From NCBI GenBank assembly GCA_964611145.1, contig CAZSYM010000001.1, forward strand, positions 62,001 through 126,000: a DNA stretch of 64,000 nt, in the 5' to 3' direction. The notes under the pieces were generated by a model, which saw nothing but the letters and a program-made list of their open reading frames with translations, had not been told where the DNA came from and did no database searches. Each line of letters starts with the position of its first letter. Positions within the stretch are counted from its first letter, which is position 1. Positions 35,225 to 43,411 of the stretch are shown here, piece by piece. Both the position numbers and the translations under genes were made by a program. The stretch comes from WFQV01 sp964611145 (lineage in GTDB: Bacteria; Bacteroidota; Ignavibacteria; Ignavibacteriales; Melioribacteraceae).

Positions 35225-36450
35225 TGCGGAAATGCTTTTAATCCGAACAGTTTTTCATATTTTGTGGAAACATACGAATCGACAAATTTATAAAATTCAA
35301 CCGCCTCTTTTACCGAAAAGGCGTTTTTCTTTCTCCATTTTTCCAAGAGCGATATGCCGTTCGTTATTATTTTGTTTTCCACGGTGCGCAACAGTTGTAA
35401 AAATCCGGTTTGTTCTTTGTTCACCACTTTCGAAAGCAACATGTATTTTTTACCCGAGCCTCTTGAAATGGGGAAGCATTTCGCTTTAAGCTTCAAAGCC
35501 ATTTCGCACAAGGGAGCGTTCGAAGAATCGGCGGCGGTCAACAAGCGGGGCAATGTTTCTTTTGTATTAACCCAAAGAGGCACGGCAACGGAGGTAAGCT
35601 GAAAACCGAGTATTGTCCACATCGTAGAAAGAGCGGGGGATTCACCATGCCGAACTCCTTGCACGACAACAGTGGAAACCGAGCTGTAGCGAGGTATAAA
35701 ATCTTCGAGCACGACGAATTTATTCTCTTTCTCCGAGGGCGGGTTTAGGGACAAATCGACATTTAACAATGAATGCTTGAGGGAACGGCTTACATCTTGC
35801 AAAAGAAATTTAAAATCGAGGTCGTTGGTTTCCGAAGCCTTGTCTAACAACTCCTCCGCGGTCAGATAACGAATGTAGCCCTTCCCCTCGTCCTTTCTGC
35901 CTGTAAAAGAGAAGTTCGTACGAATCACATATCCGAACGGGGCAATTGTCGAATCGTTTACGTCTATTTTATTTATCGAAAAATTATTTACCTCGAAATA
36001 CGCCGCTCCTCCGTAAGCGTCTATAACACCGAAGTTCGCCTCCACGCCCAAGGGTTTGGGTAGATCTCGCAACAATTCCTCGAAATCGTCCACCGTAGCG
36101 CAATTCATCAGAGCGAGCTTCATTATTTCTCCCTCTTTGTCCTGTACTCTGGTTGTATCGGTGAGGGATTTCAAATTGTAAGATGCGGAATTCATTATGG
36201 CGAAACCTTCCGAATTAAGGCCCGTCCAAACTTCTTTTCCCGCCGCATCTTCGGAATTAATCAAGCCAAGATAATCGTATTTGCCGTCGTCGAAAAAGCG
36301 TATTTTGTTCTGGAAAAAATGGGTATCTCTGTGTTTGAACAGGAGCGGTCTGCCGTCTTTGGTAAATTTGCCCGAGATAACGGCGGTGGTACATGGCTTG
36401 GAAAGGGTTGTAATGACAAGCGAAAGGACTAATATTAAAAACCTTCTCAT
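35221..36450 (-). CDS. Exported Ntn-hydrolase (C45/acyltransferase-like)
   Basis: The protein has about 409 residues from ATG 36450, which is chosen because GGAG lies 7 bases upstream; an ATG 12 bases earlier lacks this. A signal peptide ends directly before Cys20 (TTLSKPCTTAVISGK), the expected N-terminal nucleophile of an N-terminal-nucleophile hydrolase. The early KDGRPLLFKHRDT segment and WTGLNSEGFAIMNS resemble the penicillin acyltransferase/carcinine hydrolase (C45) and dipeptidase (C69) families. It should hydrolyse an amide bond, or transfer an acyl group, in the periplasm. Its stop overlaps the start of an ABC exporter gene (ATGA), so the two are probably linked in function, for example processing of what the exporter delivers. 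That link is inference. Confidence 0.78.
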   Translation of the reverse strand: MRRFLILVLSLVITTLSKPCTTAVISGKFTKDGRPLLFKHRDTHFFQNKIRFFDDGKYDYLGLINSEDAAGKEVWTGLNSEGFAIMNSASYNLKSLTDTTRVQDKEGEIMKLALMNCATVDDFEELLRDLPKPLGVEANFGVIDAYGGAAYFEVNNFSINKIDVNDSTIAPFGYVIRTNFSFTGRKDEGKGYIRYLTAEELLDKASETNDLDFKFLLQDVSRSLKHSLLNVDLSLNPPSEKENKFVVLEDFIPRYSSVSTVVVQGVRHGESPALSTMWTILGFQLTSVAVPLWVNTKETLPRLLTAADSSNAPLCEMALKLKAKCFPISRGSGKKYMLLSKVVNKEQTGFLQLLRTVENKIITNGISLLEKWRKKNAFSVKEAVEFYKFVDSYVSTKYEKLFGLKAFPQ

Positions 36451-36531
36451 TTTTTGCTCCATAATGTATCGGTTACAACATTTAAAAATAAGAATTTCGA
36501 AACGCTTTTCTGATAACGGAACTCACAAAAT

Positions 36532-36555
36532 AAAAAAGGACGCTTTTTAGCGTCC
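36532..36555 (-). terminator. Terminator after serS
   Basis: GGACGC (36538-36543) and GCGTCC (36550-36555) form a 6-bp GC-rich stem with a 6-base loop. On the minus strand a run of T residues follows (36532-36537 and beyond). It is 53 bases past the serS stop and in front of the Ntn-hydrolase gene. Confidence 0.8.
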
Positions 36556-36608
36556 CCGTATTTTTCAAAGTAAACAAAAAATTATCGGAAGTATCCCGCG
36601 AAAAGGCA

Positions 36609-37886
36609 TCATTCGATCACATCGAAATTCGTGTATTTCCGCAGAGGCTCCGGAACAATTACCTTTCCGTCTTCCGTGAAATAATTTTCCAAAAGGGAAA
36701 CCATCAGCCGACTCGTAGCCAGCCCCGAGCCGTTAAGTGTATGAACGAAGTTAACCTTTTTGGTTTCCTTGTCGCGGTACTTAATATTAGCGCGCCGTGC
36801 TTGGAAGTCCTCGAAATTACTACACGATGAAGCTTCCAACCATTTTTGTTCCGCCGGTGACCACGTTTCTATGTCGTAACATTTCGCTGCGGAAAAGCTT
36901 AAATCCCCTGTGCAAAGGAGAATAACGCGATACGGAATTTTAAGAGCTTTTAGAATATCCTCGGCATCGGAGACGATTTTCTCCAGTTCGTCGTATGAGT
37001 TTTCCGGTTTTACGATTTTAACCATTTCCACTTTATTAAATTGATGTACGCGCAAGAACCCCTTCGATTCCTTTCCGTAAGAACCCGCTTCGCGACGGAA
37101 GCATGCGGAATAAGCCACGTAGTTTTTCGGTATTTCTTCTTCGTTCAATATTTCATCTCTGTGCAAATTTGTTACGGGAACCTCCGCTGTGGGAATGGGA
37201 AACAGTCCATCCTTTTCAGCAAAGTACATATCCTCTTCGAGTTTCGGAATTTGTCCGGTGCCAATCATCGATTCCCTGTTAACCAAGAAAGGCGGAAATA
37301 CTTCCGTGTAGCCGTGTTTCTCGATGTGATAGTTCAGCATGAAATTTATCAAAGCTCTTTCCAGCGTAGCGCCTTTGCCGACATAGACGGGAAAGCCGGA
37401 GCCGCTTATTTTGGCGCCTCTTTCGAAGTCCAATATTCCCAAGCGTTTTCCGATTTCGAGATGGTCTTTTGTGTAGGGCTTTTTGGCGAAGTCATAACCT
37501 TCAGGAATCCAGCGTCGTATTTCCACATTATCCGCCTCGCTTTTTCCCACAGGCACGCTTTCGTGAGGAATATTTGGAACCCATGCCAACAGCTCGTTTA
37601 AATCGGAGGAGACTTTTCGAATTTCCTCGTCCAATTCCTTAATTCTGTCCGAAACGGTTTTCATTTCCGCTATGATTTCGTCGGCACTCTCGCCTGCCTT
37701 TTTCAGGCGTCCTATTTCCTGCGACACCTTATTTCTGCGAGCTTTAAGTTCTTCGGCTTGCTGAAGGAGTTTTCGCCTTTCCTTGTCAAGTCGGAGTATC
37801 TCGTCTATATCCGCTTTTTCGTTCTTGTTCTTTACCGCTTCTTTTACTTTATCGGGATTTTCTCTAATAAACTTCAGGTCAAGCAT
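36609..37886 (-). CDS. serS: Seryl-tRNA synthetase
   Basis: This 425-residue class II synthetase charges tRNA-Ser. The N-terminal coiled-coil arm that grips the tRNA spans about residues 30-100 and is highly charged. Class II motifs are present: motif 2 around YSACFRREAGSYGKE and motif 3 around GSGLATSRLMVSLLENY. The HIEKHGYTEVFPPFLV and EVPVTNLH segments are typical. AAGGA precedes the ATG by about 5 bases. It starts 14 bases after the leuS stop, so the two synthetases are co-transcribed, and a terminator follows. Confidence 0.98.
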   Translation of the reverse strand: MLDLKFIRENPDKVKEAVKNKNEKADIDEILRLDKERRKLLQQAEELKARRNKVSQEIGRLKKAGESADEIIAEMKTVSDRIKELDEEIRKVSSDLNELLAWVPNIPHESVPVGKSEADNVEIRRWIPEGYDFAKKPYTKDHLEIGKRLGILDFERGAKISGSGFPVYVGKGATLERALINFMLNYHIEKHGYTEVFPPFLVNRESMIGTGQIPKLEEDMYFAEKDGLFPIPTAEVPVTNLHRDEILNEEEIPKNYVAYSACFRREAGSYGKESKGFLRVHQFNKVEMVKIVKPENSYDELEKIVSDAEDILKALKIPYRVILLCTGDLSFSAAKCYDIETWSPAEQKWLEASSCSNFEDFQARRANIKYRDKETKKVNFVHTLNGSGLATSRLMVSLLENYFTEDGKVIVPEPLRKYTNFDVIE

Positions 37887-37900
37887 TTTCTTTCCTTAAA

Positions 37901-40369
37901 TTATTTAACCACAATATTGTAAATTTTGTTTTTCACGTAAATTTCCTTCACGATATTCTTTCCTTCCAGGTGACGTTTTACATTGGGCGCCTGCATAGCT
38001 ATTGTTTTTACGGTTTCCTGTTCAGCATCCGCCGGAACATTTATTTTAGCACGAACTTTCCCGTTTACCTGTACGGCAAGGGTGATTTCTTCCTTGACCA
38101 AAGCCTTTTTATCGTATTCGTACCAGACGGGTTTTTCGAAAATCGATTTTTGATTTCCCAATAAACTCCAAATCTCCTCGCCCAAGTGGGGAGCGAGCGG
38201 AGCGATCATAACCGCAAATCTTTGTAATGCGTAAGCTTTTATTTCTTCTTTTGCGGAGGGAAAGTTTTTCGTGAGTTCGTTGAGCAGTTCCATCAAAGCC
38301 GCCACTGCCGTATTAAAACCGAAGTTTTCAATTTCACGCCCGACCTTTTCCAGAGTTTCATGTGTTTTTCTGTAAATCGTCTTTTCGTTTTCGTTCAATT
38401 CGTCAAATGAATAAGAATCCTTAGGCGTCGCTTTTTGAAGTATATTTTCATTTTCCTTGAAGAGGGTGTAAACTCTCTGAACGAATCTGTCCACGCCGAC
38501 AATTCCCTTGTCGCTCCAATCTCCGCCAAGTTCATAGGGACCCATGAACATAAGATACATTCTGAATACATCGGAGCCGTATTTTTCCGTGAAGTCATCC
38601 GGGTTCACCACATTTCCGCGGGATTTCGACATTTTAGCTCCTTCGTTTGTAATGGTTCCCTGGTGAACCAATTTGGAGAAAGGTTCGTCGCTATTTACCA
38701 ATCCGATATCTCTCAAGAACTTATGGACGAAACGGGCGTAGAGCAAATGCATGGTAGCATGCTCGGCACCGCCCACGTACATATCGACCGGTGTCCATTT
38801 ATTTGCCAAGTCTTTGTCGAACATGCCAGCTTCGTAATGCGGATTCACGTAACGCAGATAATACCAAGAGGAATCCACGAAAGTATCCATTGTATCCGCA
38901 TCTCTTTTTGCGGGACCGCCACAGATGGGGCAAGTGGTGTTGATAAATTTTTCGTGGCGAGCCAAAGGCGATTCTCCACCTGGTTTGAAATCAACGTCGT
39001 AAGGGAGTTCAATCGGCAATTGGTCTTCTGGCACGGGCACCTCGCCACATTTTTCACAATAAACAATCGGTATAGGCGTTCCCCAATAGCGTTGGCGAGA
39101 AATTAACCAGTCGCGCAATTTATAATTAACTTTTCTCGCGCCCAATCCCTTTTCTTCCAGGTAATCGATAACTTTGGCGATACCCTCGTCCGAGCGGACG
39201 CCGTTGAATTGGGCGGAGTTAATCATTGTCCCCACGCCGGTAAATGCTTCTTTCAGCTCTTCTTCCTCGGAAGTCCCGTCTTCAAGAATCACTTTCCTTA
39301 TGGGTAAATTGAATTTCTTGGCAAATTCGAAATCCCTTTCGTCATGCGCCGGGACGGCCATCACGGCACCGGTTCCATAGCTGGAGAGCACATAATCGGC
39401 AATCCAAACCGGTACTTTTTCGCCATTGACAGGATTAATGGCGTAAGCGCCTGTGAAGACGCCCGTTTTTTCCTTTGCCGCGGAGGTTCTTTCTATCTCG
39501 GAAAGGTTTCGAACGGACTCGACGTATTTTTTCACTTCACCTTTATGTTCGTCGGTAGTGATTCTTTCGACCAACTCGTGCTCCGGTGCAAGCACAACAT
39601 AAGTAACCCCGAAAAGTGTATCGGGACGAGTGGTAAAGACGGTAAACTTCTCCTCGCTGCCGTCAATTTTGAACTCTATTTCCGCTCCCGTACTTTTGCC
39701 GATCCAATTTCTTTGCATCAATTTTGTTTTTTCGGGCCAATCGATTTTGTCCAAATCCGCCAGTAATTCCTCGGCGTAATCGGTTATTTTCAAGAACCAT
39801 TGGGTTAAATCTTTTTTGACCACCGGTGTCCCGCATCGTTCGCAAGTGCCGTCGCTTTGTACCTGTTCGTTGGCAAGCACGGTTTTACAAGAGGGGCACC
39901 AATTAACGGGAGCGTTTTTTCTGTATGCCAGACCCTTTTTGTACATTTGTAAAAAGAGCCATTGATTCCACTTGTAATACTCCGGAACGCAGGTCATCAA
40001 TTCGGCATTCCAATCGTACATACACCCCATATTTTTCAATTGGCGACGAATATCCTTGATATTTTGCATTGTGCTATCGTAGGGGTGAATGCCGGTTTTG
40101 ATGGCGTAATTCTCGGCGGGCAAGCCGAAAGCGTCATAGCCCATAGGTTCGAAAACGTTGTAGCCTTGTAGTTTTTTAAAACGTGCCCACGAATCCGTGG
40201 GTCCGTAATTGTACCAATGTCCTATATGTAGCTTTGCCCCGGAAGGATAAATAAACATTACAAGGGTATAAAGCTTCTTTTCGATGTCCGAAAGATCGGT
40301 TTTGTAAATTTCTTTTTCTTCCCAATAATTTTGCCACTTCTTCTCGATTTCTTTGAACGGATATTTCAT
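37901..40369 (-). CDS. leuS: Leucyl-tRNA synthetase
   Basis: This 822-residue class I synthetase charges tRNA-Leu. The HIGH signature is in KLHIGHWYNYGPTD and KMSKS is in GAKMSKSRGN. A zinc-binding pair CPSCK...CERCG lies in the catalytic domain, and a second CPICG in the zinc-1 region before DTFVDSSWYYLR. The editing domain (about 220-410) has the TTRPDTLFGVTYVV and GTGAVMAVPAHDERD motifs, so post-transfer editing should be intact. It is the first gene of a two-gene operon with serS and has an upstream Bacteroidota-type promoter. The ribosome-binding site is weak. Confidence 0.98.
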   Translation of the reverse strand: MKYPFKEIEKKWQNYWEEKEIYKTDLSDIEKKLYTLVMFIYPSGAKLHIGHWYNYGPTDSWARFKKLQGYNVFEPMGYDAFGLPAENYAIKTGIHPYDSTMQNIKDIRRQLKNMGCMYDWNAELMTCVPEYYKWNQWLFLQMYKKGLAYRKNAPVNWCPSCKTVLANEQVQSDGTCERCGTPVVKKDLTQWFLKITDYAEELLADLDKIDWPEKTKLMQRNWIGKSTGAEIEFKIDGSEEKFTVFTTRPDTLFGVTYVVLAPEHELVERITTDEHKGEVKKYVESVRNLSEIERTSAAKEKTGVFTGAYAINPVNGEKVPVWIADYVLSSYGTGAVMAVPAHDERDFEFAKKFNLPIRKVILEDGTSEEEELKEAFTGVGTMINSAQFNGVRSDEGIAKVIDYLEEKGLGARKVNYKLRDWLISRQRYWGTPIPIVYCEKCGEVPVPEDQLPIELPYDVDFKPGGESPLARHEKFINTTCPICGGPAKRDADTMDTFVDSSWYYLRYVNPHYEAGMFDKDLANKWTPVDMYVGGAEHATMHLLYARFVHKFLRDIGLVNSDEPFSKLVHQGTITNEGAKMSKSRGNVVNPDDFTEKYGSDVFRMYLMFMGPYELGGDWSDKGIVGVDRFVQRVYTLFKENENILQKATPKDSYSFDELNENEKTIYRKTHETLEKVGREIENFGFNTAVAALMELLNELTKNFPSAKEEIKAYALQRFAVMIAPLAPHLGEEIWSLLGNQKSIFEKPVWYEYDKKALVKEEITLAVQVNGKVRAKINVPADAEQETVKTIAMQAPNVKRHLEGKNIVKEIYVKNKIYNIVVK

Positions 40370-40404
40370 TTTTCCACTTGACTTTTTTTTGTTAAAACAA
40401 TTCG

Positions 40405-40435
40405 GAAAATTATTAAAATTAAAGGGGGTTTACAA
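40405..40435 (-). promoter_or_regulatory. Probable promoter for leuS-serS
   Basis: On the minus strand TTG (40433-40435) and TAATTTTC (40405-40412) are separated by 20 bases. Seven of eight -7 positions match TAnnTTTG. The leader before leuS would be about 30 bases. Confidence 0.5.
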
Positions 40436-40507
40436 GGCAAACCAGTGAGAGGGTTAGGACAAAGAAGTATTATTATATAAAGCTGAAATAATTTTTTATT
40501 TTTTTTC

Positions 40508-40538
40508 TTGACAAAAAAATTTTTATTTGCGATTTTTG
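40508..40538 (+). promoter_or_regulatory. Probable promoter for the DUF2279 gene
   Basis: TTGACA begins at 40508 and GATTTTTG lies at 40531-40538, 20 bases after the TTG. Seven of eight positions match the -7 box. The predicted transcript has a leader of about 150 bases containing the hairpin at 40593-40625. Confidence 0.5.
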
Positions 40539-40592
40539 AATAGTTCTTTTAGAGAATTTTAAGTTTGCAACCCTCCATTAACAAACTATCCT

Positions 40593-40633
40593 GGCTGTCA
40601 TGGTCCGCCCTCTACCATGGCAGCCCGCCCTCT
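40593..40633 (+). repeat. Leader hairpin with overlapping direct repeat
   Basis: GGCTGTCATGG (40593-40603) pairs with CCATGGCAGCC (40615-40625) over 11 positions, including one G-T wobble, around an 11-base loop. CCGCCCTCT occurs in the loop (40605-40613) and again right after the stem (40625-40633), followed by a run of five T. It may be an attenuator-like element or the remnant of a palindromic repeat. Confidence 0.5.
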
Positions 40634-40692
40634 TTTTAATTTCATTTCTTTTGTTTACTTTCCGAAAGAATCTATTTTAAATTTTCATCGCG

Positions 40693-41553
40693 ATGAGAAA
40701 GCTTTTTCATTTTACAATTTTCTTTTTTTTATTTCTGTTTTTTACGGAGCGAATCTTTCCGCAGCGGGGAGATACTTTGACAAAAGGGGTGAATTACACG
40801 CGCTTAGCCGTTAGTGCGGGTGTTACTTCCGTTGCTTTCGTTTATGCGTACGGAATAGAAAACACAATGTGGTGGAAAGGTAGAAAGAGCCCTTTTCATT
40901 TCAATTGGCAGCAGGATTGGACTTACGCCATGGGTTCGGATAAATTCGGGCATTTCTTTTTCGGTAGTGTGATTTCAACCGTGTATTCGCAAGTGTTCGA
41001 GTGGTGCGGTTTTGAAAGAGACAAAAGCGTTCTTTACGGAGCTTTGTTTGCTTTCGGATACCAGACGTTCCTCGAGGTGCGGGACGGATTTTCTTCCGAA
41101 TACGGATTTAGTTGGGGAGATTTTCTCGCGAATGTGCTGGGAGAATCCCTTCCTTATTGGAAAAACAAATATCCTTTTTTGAGAGATTTAAAGTTTAAAA
41201 TCTCGCTGTATCCCTCGGAACGCTTTCGGCATGGTTCGAACAGACATATAATCGATGATTACGAAAGTATTTACGATTGGATTTCTTATCCGCTTTATAA
41301 AATTCTGCCCGCGAATTTTTCCCGTTTTATTCCGCGATTTATCAATATAGCCATAGGACACAGTGTCAAAAAATTAGATTTGCCGAATGCAAGGCATCAC
41401 GAATTTTATATAGGCTTGGATTGGAATCTTGAAGAGCTTCCCGGTGATTGTTGGTTGTTGAAAGTGGTAAAAAAAGACTTGAATTTTTATCGCCTTCCGG
41501 CACCCGCCGTAAAAATTTACCCGACAACCATTTGGTACGGAATTAAATTTTAA
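40693..41553 (+). CDS. DUF2279-family periplasmic/outer-membrane protein
   Basis: This 286-residue protein has a signal peptide (residues 1-24, very Phe-rich, ending RIFPQ). The body carries the DUF2279 (YfiM-like) pattern: DKFGHFFFGSVIS, an E-x-x-DGFSSEYGFSWGD motif and DFLANVLGESL. The acidic and His residues within weakly hydrophobic helices are characteristic, and the family's function is unknown. The C-terminal 120 residues are beta-rich with FYIGLDWNLEELPG, which might insert in the outer membrane. The start is ATG 40693 after a long leader. It overlaps the convergent recN by 11 bases. Confidence 0.82.
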   Translation: MRKLFHFTIFFFLFLFFTERIFPQRGDTLTKGVNYTRLAVSAGVTSVAFVYAYGIENTMWWKGRKSPFHFNWQQDWTYAMGSDKFGHFFFGSVISTVYSQVFEWCGFERDKSVLYGALFAFGYQTFLEVRDGFSSEYGFSWGDFLANVLGESLPYWKNKYPFLRDLKFKISLYPSERFRHGSNRHIIDDYESIYDWISYPLYKILPANFSRFIPRFINIAIGHSVKKLDLPNARHHEFYIGLDWNLEELPGDCWLLKVVKKDLNFYRLPAPAVKIYPTTIWYGIKF

Positions 41554-43267
41554 TTTCCTTCTCGGCGTAATCGATTAATTCCCGTGCGGAAGCAAGAGCG
41601 CTTTCAGTAACGGTTTCCCCGCTGAGGAGCTTTGCGACTTCTTTCAATTTTTCTTCCGCATCGACCTTTTCAATAGTACTGACGGTCCTTCCGTCAAGGG
41701 ATGTTTTGCTTACCCGATAATGATTGTCGGACATGGCGGCGATTTGCGGCAAGTGTGTAATTGCGATTATTTGGTGAAAGCGTGAAAGTTCTTTGAGCGC
41801 TTTCCCCACTTTCCCGGCAATTCTTCCGCTTACGCCAGCGTCTATTTCATCGAAAATGAGCAGGGGGAGTTTTTCGTTTTTTGCGAGGCTTGATTTTATT
41901 GCGAGCATTATACGGGAAATTTCGCCTCCCGAGGCAACCTTGGAAAGAGGCATGGGGGATTCGCCCAGATTGGTGGAAATCAAAAACTCCACTTTGTCGA
42001 TACCGTTTGCAAACAGTTTTATTCTTTTTCCGTTCTCATCGGCGAATGCGGGGTCGGCTTCCGGCGCGTTTTCTCTTTCGATATTTGTTTCGAAAATGGC
42101 GCTTTCGATTCCCAAGTATTTCAAGGAGTTTTGGATTTCCGCTTTCAGATTTTTCGCCGCCGCTTGCCGAGCTTCGGAGAGCCTTTTTCCTATATTCAAA
42201 AGCTGGTTTCTTTTTCGTTCAATTTCCTCTTGCAATTTTTCTATTTCTTCTTCGAAATTATCCGCAATGTTTTTTTCGCTGTTTATTTTTTCTCTATAAC
42301 TCAAAACGGCTTCCAGGCTACCGCCGTATTTCTTTTTGAGTCGGTTAATGGCGGCGAAGCGTTCGCGCAACTCTTCCAATCTTTCGGGGTCCAGCTCTAT
42401 TTTGCTTTTGTAAGAGGCAAGGAAGCGTGCCACTTCGTCCAGAATGGCGAACGCACTTTCGGTTTCGGCATATTTTTCTTGTAGCGATTCATCGTAACGA
42501 GCCAACTCGTTGAGAGCATTTAATATGAAACCGAGTCTGTCCGTTATGGCTCCTTCGTTTTCGTAAAGCTCGGAGTAAGCGGATTCCGTTAGCTCAAGTA
42601 TTCTTTCCGCATTCTCGAGTATTTTTAATTCGCCTTCTATTTTTTCGTCTTCCTTTTCCTCGGGTGAGATTTCGTCTATCTCTTTTAATTGAAATTCGTA
42701 AAGCTCGCGTTTCTCTTTAAGAAAGTCTTCCTTTTCTTTTAATTCTTTGAGTTCCCTTAAAAAAGTCTCAAAACTCTGGTATTGTTCTTTGTATTCGTTT
42801 AGCAATTCGCCGTAATTTCCATATTCGTCGAGCATTTTTATATGCGTGCCGGGGCGCAGGAGGGATTGATGTTCATGCTGTCCGTGAATATCCACAAGCA
42901 AATTACCGATTTCTTTAATGAACCCAAGAGTGGCGGGAGTATCGTTTACGAAATTTCGGTTGTTCCCTTTTACAGATACCTCTCTGCGAATTATTAGTTC
43001 GTCGTCCCAGTCGAAATTATTTTGTTCGAGGAGTTTTTTCATGGTGGAGTTGTTCGAAACGTCAAAGACGGCTTCCACGATGGTTTTCTTTGTCCCTTTT
43101 CTGATTGTTTCCGTCGTAGCTCTTTCGCCGAGAATCATTCCCAGCGCGCCTATCAAAATGGATTTTCCCGCACCGGTTTCTCCCGTGATTATGTTTAATC
43201 CCTTTCCGAAGGAAACTTCAATGTTTTCTATCAGGGCGTAATTCTTTATTTTAAGTGATTTGAGCAT
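41543..43267 (-). CDS. recN: DNA repair protein RecN
   Basis: This 574-residue SMC-like ATPase is needed for double-strand break repair. The N-terminal half has Walker A GETGAGKSILIGAL with the preceding LKIKNYALIENIEVSF. The middle (about 150-370) is a long coiled coil. The C-terminal half has the signature VASGGEISRIMLAIK and Walker B LLIFDEIDAGVSG. DIHGQHEHQSLL is a RecN-specific motif. ATG 43267 gives the standard N-terminus; an in-frame ATG 17 codons earlier would add an atypical hydrophobic extension. No clear ribosome-binding site is seen. It converges with the DUF2279 gene. Confidence 0.97.
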   Translation of the reverse strand: MLKSLKIKNYALIENIEVSFGKGLNIITGETGAGKSILIGALGMILGERATTETIRKGTKKTIVEAVFDVSNNSTMKKLLEQNNFDWDDELIIRREVSVKGNNRNFVNDTPATLGFIKEIGNLLVDIHGQHEHQSLLRPGTHIKMLDEYGNYGELLNEYKEQYQSFETFLRELKELKEKEDFLKEKRELYEFQLKEIDEISPEEKEDEKIEGELKILENAERILELTESAYSELYENEGAITDRLGFILNALNELARYDESLQEKYAETESAFAILDEVARFLASYKSKIELDPERLEELRERFAAINRLKKKYGGSLEAVLSYREKINSEKNIADNFEEEIEKLQEEIERKRNQLLNIGKRLSEARQAAAKNLKAEIQNSLKYLGIESAIFETNIERENAPEADPAFADENGKRIKLFANGIDKVEFLISTNLGESPMPLSKVASGGEISRIMLAIKSSLAKNEKLPLLIFDEIDAGVSGRIAGKVGKALKELSRFHQIIAITHLPQIAAMSDNHYRVSKTSLDGRTVSTIEKVDAEEKLKEVAKLLSGETVTESALASARELIDYAEKEIKI

Positions 43268-43374
43268 TGCTAAAAAAATTTTTTTATGTCGAATTAAGAT
43301 AAGAATTAGGGGTTTCAATTACCATATCCCCTTATCTCCTCATTTCTCCCTGTACTGCAAAGGATGGGGATACG

Positions 43375-43399
43375 GGGTTAGCCAATAATTGGCTAACCC
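43375..43399 (-). terminator. Palindromic hairpin after the M14 gene
   Basis: GGGTTAGCCAA (43375-43385) and TTGGCTAACCC (43389-43399) form a perfect 11-bp stem with a 3-base loop, 13 bases past the M14 stop. The T tract lies on the plus-strand side (TCTTTTTT), so termination of the minus-strand gene is less certain. It may be a bidirectional terminator or an mRNA 3'-end stabiliser. Confidence 0.55.
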
Positions 43400-43411
43400 G
43401 CATCCTCTTTT

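Larger units (their letters stand above)
40370..40692 (+). other. 323-base intergenic region between leuS and the DUF2279 gene
   Basis: This divergent gap holds a minus-strand promoter for leuS (40405-40435), a plus-strand promoter for the DUF2279 gene (40508-40538) and a hairpin with an adjacent direct repeat in the plus-strand leader (40593-40633). I see no small gene, tRNA or riboswitch consensus in it. The rest is AT-rich. Confidence 0.6.

Noticed and set aside
40370..40692. T-box or other aminoacyl-tRNA-responsive leader for leuS-serS
   Set aside because: The predicted leuS leader is only about 30 bases and shows no T-box sequence. The hairpin in this gap lies on the other strand's transcript.
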